DNA of 34,794 nt, taken from Oscillospiraceae bacterium (GTDB lineage Bacteria; Bacillota; Clostridia; Oscillospirales; Acutalibacteraceae). Made by a program: the position numbers and the translations under genes. The notes beneath the pieces are model-generated. The model searched no databases. It saw only the letters and a list, made by a program, of their open reading frames with translations, and was not told the origin of the DNA. Positions 9,061-17,134 of the stretch are shown piece by piece. The stretch's first letter is position 1. Every line of letters begins with the position of its first letter. The stretch lies in NCBI GenBank assembly GCA_031288555.1, contig JAITRE010000030.1, forward strand, positions 1 to 34,794, written 5' to 3'.

Positions 9061-11313
9061 TTAAAGTACGAGGCTAGGATTACTGTCTATAAATATATTA
9101 ATGCCTTTATTTTTTTGATTTTTTAAAAAGTCAACTTTTAAATTAAACATAAGTTCCCTAAAATCGTTGCAATCACGAAATTTTAATACAATTTTATATC
9201 TATATTTGTTTCTAAGTTTATAAATGAAAGCCTTAGAACAACCCAGAACTATAAGTGGCAAGTTCTTATAGTTGTTTTTTGCATTTTTAATTAGTGTGTC
9301 ACAAAATAATTTTGAAGCAAAAATAACATTTTTTTGATTAATTCCAGAAAATCCAATGACACATATTCTTGCAAATGGAGGATAAAGCAAAGCTTTACGC
9401 ATTTTTATTTCAGAATTGTAAAATGATTCGTAGTTTTGAGTAGCAGCTAGTTTTATAATAGGGTTTTCTGGTGTAAAAGTTTGCACCACAGCTTTTCCTG
9501 GAAATTCGCCTCTGCCAGATCTGCCAACAACTTGTGTTATAAGACTAAAAGTTCTTTCATAGCCGCGAAAGTCACTGCTGTATAGTATAGAATCGATAGA
9601 AATCACACCTACTAAAGTAACGTTTTTAAAGTCAAGCCCCTTAGCAACCATTTGTGTTCCTATTAATATATCGTATTTCTTTTTTTTAAAAGATTCTAAT
9701 TTATCTTCAAGAGAAAATCTTCTAGCGGTGCTATCAGCGTCAATTCTTAAAATAGATGAATATGGAATAAGCTTATTTAAAGCCTCTTCTACTTTTTGTG
9801 TACCAACGCCACTTAGTTTAACCTGCGCTTCTTTGCAGTTGGGGCAAATATTCGACAAACTAGATGAGCTGCAGCAATAATGGCACATTAAACGATTATT
9901 CGCCAAGTGATACGTCATTGAGACGCTGCAGTTTTTACAAGCAACTACTGTTTTGCAAAGTGGACAAATAATAAAAGTGCTGTATCCTCTTCTGTTTAAC
10001 AGTAGTATAGATTGTTTTTTAAGCTCTAAGTTTTTCTTTAAAGCATCTACTAAATATTTACTAAAAATTCCATTGTCGTCTGCTGTAGTTTCAGATAACA
10101 TATCAACTACGGAAATGGTGGGAAGAAAAGAATTTCCGTATCTTTTTGTCAGTTTGCTAAAACCATAATAACCTTTTTTCGCTTTATAAAAAGTTTCAAT
10201 CGACGGAGTAGCTGAAGACAAAAGCAAAAGTGCTTTATGATATTTGCATCTAAATTCTGCAATTTCTCGAGTGTGATAACGAGGGGTTGATTCAGATTTA
10301 TAAGTTGTTTCGTGTTCTTCATCTATAATAATAAGTCCTATTTTATCAAAAGGAGCAAAAATTGCTGAACGAGTTCCTATAACTATTTTTGCTTCGCCAT
10401 TTTTAGCTTTTTCCCAATTATGAAGACGTTCTTTAACTGAAAGAGAGCTGTGTAAAAGTGTTACTTGATTTTTAAAAATTTCATAAAAAGTCGACGTTAT
10501 TTGAGGTGTTAAAGCGATTTCAGGGACCATCACTATAACACTAAAACCATTTTTAATAATTTCCTTTATAAGTTTTACAAAAACCAAAGTTTTTCCACTG
10601 CCAGTTACACCGTAGAGCAATGAAATGCGTTTTGAGTTTTTTAAATCTTTTAATATGTTTTTCAAAGCTAAATTTTGATTTTCAGTTAATATTATTTCTT
10701 TTTCTTTTGCCGATGTTAAATTATTTTTGTCGAAGTTTCCCCTTTCTTTTAAATTTATGTATGAAATGATATTTTTTTTAATCATTGATTTGACGACGTA
10801 TTGAGTAACGCCAGTAATATATATTATTTCTTTTAAAGACAAACTTCTAAATTTTTTCAACAAATCATACACATCTTGTTGTTTCTTTGTTAATTTAACA
10901 TCAGGAGAATTAAAGGAAATTTTAAAAACTCTTAAACTATTTTTTTTGTGTACAATATTACTTGGGAAAATAGTTTTTATAGCGTCAAAAAATGTACAGT
11001 AATATCGTTTTTTCATCCATTTTGCAAGATCAATAAATTCTTTGCTTAATCTGTAATCGTTTGATAACTTAACAATTGTTTTTACATTTTTTTTGTTGAA
11101 CTTCTCTTTAAAAACAGATAAAACAAAACCTCGAACTTCTTTGTTTGAATTCCCAAAAGGAACGAAAACCCCCACACCTGGACAAATTTCTAAAGCTAAA
11201 TTTTTTGGAATTAAATAGCAGAATTCTTGGTCAAAATGAAGAAGAGTTGATTCTACAACAACATTTGCAAATAATTTCTCTAAAAATAAGTTTTCTGAAG
11301 ATTCTGTTGCCAT
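9061..11313 (-). CDS. priA: Primosomal replication restart helicase PriA
   Basis: A 750-residue DEAH-type helicase that reloads the replisome at stalled forks. It shows Walker A GVTGSGKT, the DEEH box (IIIDEEHETTYK), and the later helicase motif GVGTQKVEEAL. Between the helicase lobes is the PriA zinc region with four CxxC-type pairs (CPLC, CKNC, CHYC, CPNC). The N-terminal DNA-binding region is diverged but present (FVPFGNSNKEVRGFV). The chosen ATG has GGAGAG about 14 bases upstream, rather far, so a slightly internal start is possible. It starts 30 bases after rpoZ, where coaBC often sits in relatives. Confidence 0.95.
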   Translation of the reverse strand: MATESSENLFLEKLFANVVVESTLLHFDQEFCYLIPKNLALEICPGVGVFVPFGNSNKEVRGFVLSVFKEKFNKKNVKTIVKLSNDYRLSKEFIDLAKWMKKRYYCTFFDAIKTIFPSNIVHKKNSLRVFKISFNSPDVKLTKKQQDVYDLLKKFRSLSLKEIIYITGVTQYVVKSMIKKNIISYINLKERGNFDKNNLTSAKEKEIILTENQNLALKNILKDLKNSKRISLLYGVTGSGKTLVFVKLIKEIIKNGFSVIVMVPEIALTPQITSTFYEIFKNQVTLLHSSLSVKERLHNWEKAKNGEAKIVIGTRSAIFAPFDKIGLIIIDEEHETTYKSESTPRYHTREIAEFRCKYHKALLLLSSATPSIETFYKAKKGYYGFSKLTKRYGNSFLPTISVVDMLSETTADDNGIFSKYLVDALKKNLELKKQSILLLNRRGYSTFIICPLCKTVVACKNCSVSMTYHLANNRLMCHYCCSSSSLSNICPNCKEAQVKLSGVGTQKVEEALNKLIPYSSILRIDADSTARRFSLEDKLESFKKKKYDILIGTQMVAKGLDFKNVTLVGVISIDSILYSSDFRGYERTFSLITQVVGRSGRGEFPGKAVVQTFTPENPIIKLAATQNYESFYNSEIKMRKALLYPPFARICVIGFSGINQKNVIFASKLFCDTLIKNAKNNYKNLPLIVLGCSKAFIYKLRNKYRYKIVLKFRDCNDFRELMFNLKVDFLKNQKNKGINIFIDSNPSLVL

Positions 11314-11343
11314 TATAATAATAAACTCTCCAAAACAGCATAT

Positions 11344-11568
11344 TTAATCATGTTTTTCTTTAGAGTCTGAGCTTAAATCAGGTTCTAAAATGTAGTATTT
11401 TTTTCTCTTAAAGTCTTCAATTGCTAAATTTACAGCTTTGTCTTGCAAAATTTCTCCGTTAAATTCAGCTTCGCTTGAAATTTCTCTTGCCCTTTTTGCA
11501 ACAGCAATAACAAAAGAATATCTATTTTCTTTTCCTGATAGCACATTTTCAACACATAACTTGCGCAC
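11344..11568 (-). CDS. rpoZ: RNA polymerase omega subunit
   Basis: A 74-residue protein with the omega signature ENRYSFVIAVAKRAREI. It helps RNA polymerase assembly. The start is GTG; its first base is the last base of the gmk TAG stop, and its GGGAGG binding site lies inside the end of gmk. Translational coupling with gmk is therefore likely. Confidence 0.93.
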   Translation of the reverse strand: MRKLCVENVLSGKENRYSFVIAVAKRAREISSEAEFNGEILQDKAVNLAIEDFKRKKYYILEPDLSSDSKEKHD

Positions 11569-12197
11569 TAAAACACCTCCCTAACTATTTCTTCTTTATA
11601 ATTTAATCGCGATATTCTTAGCCTTTCAACTTGTATTATTTTATAAATTTCATCAGCGCAAGCATCTAAGTTTTTGTTTATAACTGCGTAATCATAATTT
11701 TTAGCAAACTTCATTTCCTTAATTGCTGTTCCTAGTCTTTCGTTAATAGCTTCTTGTGTTTCTGTTCCGCGATCAGCAAGCCTTTTAGACAATTCTTTTA
11801 AAGAAGGAGGAAGAACAAAAATATGAACAGAGTCTTTAAAAATATTGCGGATCTGCCTGGCACCGTCTACTTCTATTTTTAAAATAACATCCAAACCTTT
11901 ATTTATATTTTCAATAAGAGGCTCGTATAACGTTCCATAATAATCACCACAATACTTTGTATATTCGAGCATTTCCTTATTTTTAATCCTCTCTTTAAAT
12001 TCAAAAACACTTAAAAAATAATAACTTTTTCCATTTTTCTCTAAAGCTCTAGGTGACCTTGTTGTTGCAGAAATTGACATAACTATATTATCACTCTTTT
12101 TTAAAACTTTTTCAATAGTAGCATCTTTGCCTGTACCAGAAGGTGCAGAAATAACTAAAACCATGCCTTTGTGTTTTTTATCATTTTCTTTTGCCAT
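11568..12197 (-). CDS. gmk: Guanylate kinase
   Basis: A 209-residue enzyme that phosphorylates GMP to GDP. The P-loop is SAPSGTGKDAT; the family usually has SGPSGVGKGT, so the last Gly is Asp here. The GMP-binding segments are present: SISATTRSPRALEKNGKSYY and the later EVDGARQI. A GGAAGG binding site lies just before the ATG. It is the first gene of the minus-strand cluster and overlaps rpoZ by one base. Confidence 0.95.
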   Translation of the reverse strand: MAKENDKKHKGMVLVISAPSGTGKDATIEKVLKKSDNIVMSISATTRSPRALEKNGKSYYFLSVFEFKERIKNKEMLEYTKYCGDYYGTLYEPLIENINKGLDVILKIEVDGARQIRNIFKDSVHIFVLPPSLKELSKRLADRGTETQEAINERLGTAIKEMKFAKNYDYAVINKNLDACADEIYKIIQVERLRISRLNYKEEIVREVF

Positions 12198-12471
12198 TTT
12201 CTTCTCACCTTCCCTTTAAAAACAACTATACTTTGAATTTTACAAGACTTTCTATAATATACATAATAGAGTAATATTTACAAAATAAGCAATTTTATAG
12301 ATAATTTTTTAAATGATAAAGTTTTAATTATTGCAAATCGATTTATTATGCAAAACTCTTCTTTACTACATTTATGATTTTTAAATTTATAAAATAAGTT
12401 TTAAATAGTAAAATTTGCGAATTAAAAATATACTGAAGATTAAAATTTAAACTTTTAAGTTAAAATTCTAC

Positions 12472-12500
12472 TTGACATAAACTTTTTTAAACATTAAAAT
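12472..12500 (+). promoter_or_regulatory. Promoter of the initiator tRNA gene
   Basis: TTGACA (12472-12477), 17 bases, then TAAAAT (12495-12500), the vegetative sigma-A pattern. It lies 40 bases before the tRNA. The rest of the 343-base gap to gmk (12198-12540) shows no gene. The gmk operon promoter must lie there on the other strand but is not clear. Confidence 0.8.
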
Positions 12501-12540
12501 TTTAAAAATAAACTTTAAAAAGTTTATTAAAAGAAAATAA

Positions 12541-12617
<77 letters not shown>

Positions 12618-13417
12618 AAAAAAGAATTTGCTTTATAAGTTTTTAAACAGTTTGTTTTAAGTAGCTTTAAATATTTTAATTAATGAAGCGACTGTGGTTT
12701 TAGCTTGTTTGTCTTTGCTTTTTAGTAAGAAACAAAGAAAGGGCGTTGCGGTAAATTTTTTATGTCAAATTTCTTTATTTAAAATAGTCTGTGCTGTTTT
12801 TGCTACTAAGAATTTGTTTTAAAAAATTATATGTTTGATTTTTCTAAATAGGCTAATGAATTATGTATCTTTTTCGTAGTTTTTTATATTTTATAGTTTT
12901 TAAAGTTTATTAAAGTTAGATTCATTTTTTGATGTGTACTAAATAAAAAGTTTTTAATTGCTTTGCATTTAACTTGCTTTAATTTTTTAAAAAAGTTAAT
13001 AAAAAGCACTTTTAGAATAATTTATTTATTTTTAGATTTTAAAAAAGAAAAGTAAGTGATTGTAATATTTGCTTTTTTAAAATTTTTGATTTAAATAATT
13101 AGCTTTTTAAAAGTGTTATTTTAAAATATTTTTTTAAAGATATTACTTTTATAGTAGTGATTGATTGTTTTTTTGTTAATCTCTTTTATAAAGTTTTTTA
13201 TAAATGTGTTGTAAATATTTTTGTAGAAAGTGAAGGTATTCTGCTGTAAAAAATCTGAAGTATTCTTAATTAAAAATAAAAATTGCGTTAAATATTTTGT
13301 TAAAATTTAAAAGAATACTAAATTTTTTTTGTATACTCTTTAATGTAAATAAAGTAAAATAAAACGTAAACTTTTTAAAATTAAAAAAGCAATATTAAAA
13401 GGGAGAATGAAAATTTT
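12618..13417. other. Intergenic region, no gene recognised
   Basis: About 800 bases between the tRNA and the ECF gene, strongly A+T-rich. No frame of 60 codons, RNA gene or clear promoter is seen. An imperfect hairpin around 12705-12740 (TTTGTCTTTG / CAAAGAAA) may end tRNA transcription but lacks a clean T run. GGGAG at 13401-13405 serves the next gene. Confidence 0.45.
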
Positions 13418-13963
13418 TTGGCACATTCAACCAGAAATAAAAAAAAAGAAAAAAATACGAAGACTTACGACCTTACTTTAGCTGCGGTTTTCTGTGCTAT
13501 AATAAGCGTTGCTAGAATTTTTTCATATATAGTGCCACCTATTCGTACAATGCTAGGATTTATAATAATATCAGGCGCTTATTTTGGCCCAACAAAAGCA
13601 GCGACGATTGGAGTTGTATCTATTCTTGTTTCGAATTGTTTTTTAGGTCATGGTTTGTGGACTATTTTTCAAATAATAGCTGTTTTAATAATTGGGTTTA
13701 TTTCTGGCATTTTTAAAAAAGAAAAATTAAGAAAAAACAAAATTCTGCTTTTTACCTGGTCAATTTTTTCGGTGTTTATCTACTCTTTTATTATGTTGGG
13801 ATACTTTTTTTTAAATACAAAATTAAGCTCAATTTCTGCCACGGCTGCTTATTTTATTTCCGGTATTCCAAAAGATATATTTCATGTTGTTTCAACTTTT
13901 TTCGCTATAAAGTTTTTTTTTGATCCTATTGGAAAATTGTTAGAAAAATTTTACAAACTTTGA
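13418..13963 (+). CDS. ECF transporter substrate-binding (S) component
   Basis: A 181-residue membrane protein with about five or six hydrophobic helices after a basic N-terminus. The segment GPTKAATIGVVSILVSN and the HGLWTIFQIIAVLIIGFISG stretch match the ECF S-component family (PF12822-like), in which a G..W..FQ motif is common. S components bind a vitamin or similar micronutrient and share an EcfA/EcfA'/EcfT module. No such module genes lie nearby, so they must be elsewhere, as in group II ECF systems. The substrate cannot be told. The start is TTG with GGGAG 12 bases upstream; the nearer ATG at 13407 is out of frame. Confidence 0.75.
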   Translation: MAHSTRNKKKEKNTKTYDLTLAAVFCAIISVARIFSYIVPPIRTMLGFIIISGAYFGPTKAATIGVVSILVSNCFLGHGLWTIFQIIAVLIIGFISGIFKKEKLRKNKILLFTWSIFSVFIYSFIMLGYFFLNTKLSSISATAAYFISGIPKDIFHVVSTFFAIKFFFDPIGKLLEKFYKL

Positions 13964-14464
13964 CAAATTAATCATAAATAATGCTCACACGCGTTAAATT
14001 TTTTTAATTATATAGCCTGTATAGAGCCAGATTAGTTGTTTTATTGTTTTTAAAATATATACTTTGTATTAAATTCTATTTTATCTTTAAATAAGTTCCA
14101 CTCTACTTTTTACTTTTATTTTTTTACTATTTACTATCTATTTCTTACTTTTTTATTTTGTTATCTTAAAGATGATGTTGCGACGAGAATAAAAAGAAAC
14201 GCAGTAAATTTAGCATATTAGATTTAAAACATAAAAAAACAAAAATAAAAAAAGTTTTAAACAAAAACGCAAATAAGTTAAAGTTTTTTACAGGAAAACT
14301 GCTGTTTACTGCATTGATATACTGATTTTCTGCTAAATACTTCTAAACAACTACAACAAAAAATTTTATTAAGTATTTAAATTTTTGTTATACTCCAAAT
14401 TGTAAAAATTAAAAGACAATAACATTTTATATAACTTTAAATTTTTAAATACTCCGTTACAATT
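13964..14464. other. Intergenic region between convergent genes, nothing recognised
   Basis: About 500 bases between the stops of the ECF gene and dapB. No long frame, no strong hairpin with a T run, no RNA gene. It is unusually long for a convergent gap in a compact genome and may be eroded coding sequence. Confidence 0.4.
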
Positions 14465-15217
14465 TTATTTTAATAAATCAGACATATTATATAGTCTTGG
14501 ACTTTTTCCGCATAAAAATAGGGCTGCATTAATAGCTCCCGTTGCATAAATTTTTTTTGATTGTGCCACGTGGCGAAAACTTATAGTTTCATTGTCCCCT
14601 GCAAATAACACTTCATGATCTCCGACTATACCGCCACCCCTTACACAACTTATTCCTATTTCGTTAATTGTTCGTGGTTTTTCTTGATTATGTCTGTTAT
14701 AGACATACTTTTGTTCTTCTTTTTCTACGTCAGACATAACATTTGCGAGCATTAACGCTGTTCCGCTAGGAGCATCTATTTTTTTGTTATGATGTCGTTC
14801 TATTATTTCTATGTCGAAAGTTTTGTTTAAAATTTTGGCCGTTTGCTTGCATATTATTTTCATCAGATTTATCCCCAGCGACATGTTTTCTGATTGAAAA
14901 ATAGCTGTTTTTCTAGATGAATCGAGTATTTCTTCTTCCTGTTCACTAGAATATCCAGTTGTGCAAAGTACCGCTGGTATAGTTTTTTTTGTGCAAAAAT
15001 CTAAGATTGGACTAAGCAATGTCGGGTGCGAAAAATCTATTAGCACATCTGCTTTTACATTTACTTGCGTTATGTCGTTAAATGTTTTAAAAGTTTCTGA
15101 TATGCCTGTTTTTTTATCAACTCCAGCTACAATTATGCAATCATCTCTTTTTTTTACAAGCTTAGTAATTGCTAAACCCATTCTTCCTTGCGACCCACAT
15201 AGTATAATTTTTTTCAC
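14465..15217 (-). CDS. dapB: 4-hydroxy-tetrahydrodipicolinate reductase
   Basis: A 250-residue enzyme of the diaminopimelate/lysine pathway that reduces hydroxy-tetrahydrodipicolinate using NAD(P)H. It has the N-terminal nucleotide site CGSQGRMG, the DFSHP segment, and the family signature ERHHNKKIDAPSGTA with the catalytic His and Lys. The pathway feeds peptidoglycan crosslinks and, in spore formers, dipicolinate. No other dap gene is adjacent. The start is GTG, with AAGGAG about 11 bases upstream. Confidence 0.96.
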   Translation of the reverse strand: MKKIILCGSQGRMGLAITKLVKKRDDCIIVAGVDKKTGISETFKTFNDITQVNVKADVLIDFSHPTLLSPILDFCTKKTIPAVLCTTGYSSEQEEEILDSSRKTAIFQSENMSLGINLMKIICKQTAKILNKTFDIEIIERHHNKKIDAPSGTALMLANVMSDVEKEEQKYVYNRHNQEKPRTINEIGISCVRGGGIVGDHEVLFAGDNETISFRHVAQSKKIYATGAINAALFLCGKSPRLYNMSDLLK

Positions 15218-15587
15218 CTTTTAACTACTCTCCTTTTTAAAAAATTAATAAATAAAGGTATGTGATTTTAAAATTATAAATTTATTTATTTAAAAAATTT
15301 TTTAAGTATATTTTTTTAAAAAAATAGAAGAATTATTGAAAGTGTATTTTAATAAATTCTTTACTGTTTATATTTTATCAAAAATTTTTAATAAAATTTT
15401 TTAAATTTGCAATTTTACAAATGTTTTAACGATGTTTAAACAAGAAATGAAGTGTTTTTAATTTTTGTAATATTAAAAAACTTAATTTAAGTTTTAAATT
15501 TAATTTAATATTAAAAATTTTTTAAAAGAGTTTAAGTAAAGAGAGCTAAGCCTTGATATTTAATTTGTTTTAAGGAGAGATGTTTTT
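15218..15587. other. Intergenic region with divergent starts
   Basis: About 370 bases between the divergent dapB and small-peptide genes, extremely A+T-rich. It must hold promoters for both directions, but no TTGACA/TATAAT pair is convincing. TAAGGAG near 15571-15577 is the binding site of the next gene. Confidence 0.4.
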
Positions 15588-15809
15588 ATGAAAGATGATG
15601 CAAACAAAGAAGATCAAGATACTAATAATATTCAAGCCTTAGATGATAGTGAATTAGATTCTGTGTTAGGTGGCTTTGAAAACGTCACGCTTGAACAGCA
15701 ACAGAAAAAAGGATTATACCCAAGATTAAACGAAGAAAAGCAGAAAAAAGCTAATTTTGAAGAAAGTTTTATAAACAAAAAAATTGAAAGAAACGACAAT
15801 AAGCAATAA
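15588..15809 (+). CDS. Small peptide with double-glycine leader (RiPP/bacteriocin-precursor-like)
   Basis: A 73-residue, highly charged peptide. The N-terminal part is acidic and ends in LDDSELDSVLGG (Gly28-Gly29). This fits the leader consensus of peptides cut and exported by C39-type ABC transporters or used as RiPP leaders (ELxxVxGG). The 44 residues after GG are rich in Lys, Gln, Glu and Asn. They contain no Cys and almost no Ser or Thr, so thioether rings of the usual kinds are unlikely. A strong TAAGGAG site precedes the ATG. The protease-like gene follows after 40 bases and is probably co-transcribed. No LanT/C39 transporter gene is in the window. It could instead be an unrelated small acidic protein. 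Confidence 0.6.
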   Translation: MKDDANKEDQDTNNIQALDDSELDSVLGGFENVTLEQQQKKGLYPRLNEEKQKKANFEESFINKKIERNDNKQ

Positions 15810-15849
15810 TTGGTTTACACTAAAACTATAAAGTAAAGAAGGTTTTGCA

Positions 15850-16722
15850 GTGAATTCTGAAGATGTTTTAAAGCTTCTTGGAGCGAAGAGCGAAAATTTG
15901 CAAGAACTTAAAGATTATGTTTCAAATCGATTTAAAAAAAACCCAAACATTCCTGAAAAAGTAGAAGAAGAACCTTTTTTAAATATTTGGAAAGATTTAA
16001 TTTTAGATGCAGAAAAAAAGGGGCTGGAATCTACATTGAATCAAAAGCTTAATTTTTCAGGGAGCGATATAGTGTTAGAAAACCCGAGTAAAGTTAAATT
16101 AGAAATTTATGATTCTTTTGCTGGGCCTATACCCATTATATATGCTTTAAATGTGCCAGATTTCGAAGAACTTGTCGTAAAACTTGTTCATAGAGGAAAG
16201 AAGTTTATTGGAATAGAAAAAACAGGTGCTGTTTTTGCAAGCGGAAAAACTAATAGATTTATTATTCTTTCAAATAAGCCTTATAGTAATATTCCATTTA
16301 CTAAAATAGGTGTGACGGAAGATGGTTGGAAAGAAAAGTCTCTTATTATAAGACGAGAGCACGAATGTACACATTATTTTACGAAAAGATTTTTAGGTAA
16401 TTCTTCGGTGAATATTCACGATGAAATTGTAGCGGATTTTACTGGAATATCGTTTGTTTCTGGAACTTATAGTTCTAGATGGTTTTTAATGGGTATGGGG
16501 CTTGATAAATATCCAAAACCTCAAGATACAGGAAGATTTTCTATTTATACAAAAGTTCTTTGCGATGAAAACAAGGATGTATTAAAAAAAATGACCATAA
16601 AAATCTCTAACAATATAGAAATTTGGGATAAAAGTCAAGAGGCAAAAAAAATGAGTTCAAAAGAAAAAATTTTATTTTTATGTGAGAAAAGTTTAACTGA
16701 GCTTTTTGATTTGTTTAGTTGA
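15850..16722 (+). CDS. Putative HExxH metalloprotease, function unknown
   Basis: A 290-residue soluble protein with no signal peptide. The sequence RREHECTHYFTKRFLG gives HExxH at residues 171-175, and HDEIVAD follows with Glu192 17 residues after the second His. That layout fits a gluzincin-type zinc site (third ligand Glu), and Asp196 is also well placed. The rest is not recognised; the N-terminus (NSEDVLKLLGAKSENLQEL) looks helical. The start is GTG with AGAAGG about 8 bases upstream. It follows the double-glycine peptide gene by 40 bases, so cutting of that leader or peptide is a natural but unproven idea. Zinc protease activity is inferred from the motif only. Confidence 0.6.
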   Translation: MNSEDVLKLLGAKSENLQELKDYVSNRFKKNPNIPEKVEEEPFLNIWKDLILDAEKKGLESTLNQKLNFSGSDIVLENPSKVKLEIYDSFAGPIPIIYALNVPDFEELVVKLVHRGKKFIGIEKTGAVFASGKTNRFIILSNKPYSNIPFTKIGVTEDGWKEKSLIIRREHECTHYFTKRFLGNSSVNIHDEIVADFTGISFVSGTYSSRWFLMGMGLDKYPKPQDTGRFSIYTKVLCDENKDVLKKMTIKISNNIEIWDKSQEAKKMSSKEKILFLCEKSLTELFDLFS

Positions 16723-17134
16723 GTAAAGTCTATATGGTTTTGCAAGTTTTACATATTTTGTATGATTTTAGTTTAATATTTTAAATAGTTTTTTACAAAG
16801 AAAAAAATGCTTTTAAATATTGTTTGTTAAAGTATATAATGTGTATTATTAAATTATGGAAAATCGTTTGCTAAACATTATAGGCGTAGATTATTTTCAA
16901 GTTTTATAAACTTTTAAAAGATGAAATTTAAAATTAATTTTTAAGTTGAAAATATAAAAAAATACTTTATTTTTGGTTTGATTGCTTTTAAAAATTGGAA
17001 GTTTAAATTATATTTGATTTTTTTATTTTTTTTGTTAAACTTTAAACATTCAACAGTTTATATATAGAATTATTAAGTTTGTATTGGTTTTAAAGGTATA
17101 ATTGTTGAAAATAATTATAAAAAAGGTGTTTATT
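16723..17134. other. Intergenic region upstream of the AAA+ gene
   Basis: About 410 A+T-rich bases with no gene. A TATAAT box occurs at 16835-16840, but no good -35 box stands at the right distance. AAAAGGTG (17121-17128) is the ribosome binding site of the next gene. Confidence 0.4.

Noticed and set aside
14961..15224. 87-codon plus-strand frame over dapB
   Set aside because: It is a shadow of dapB, which has full family motifs on the minus strand.
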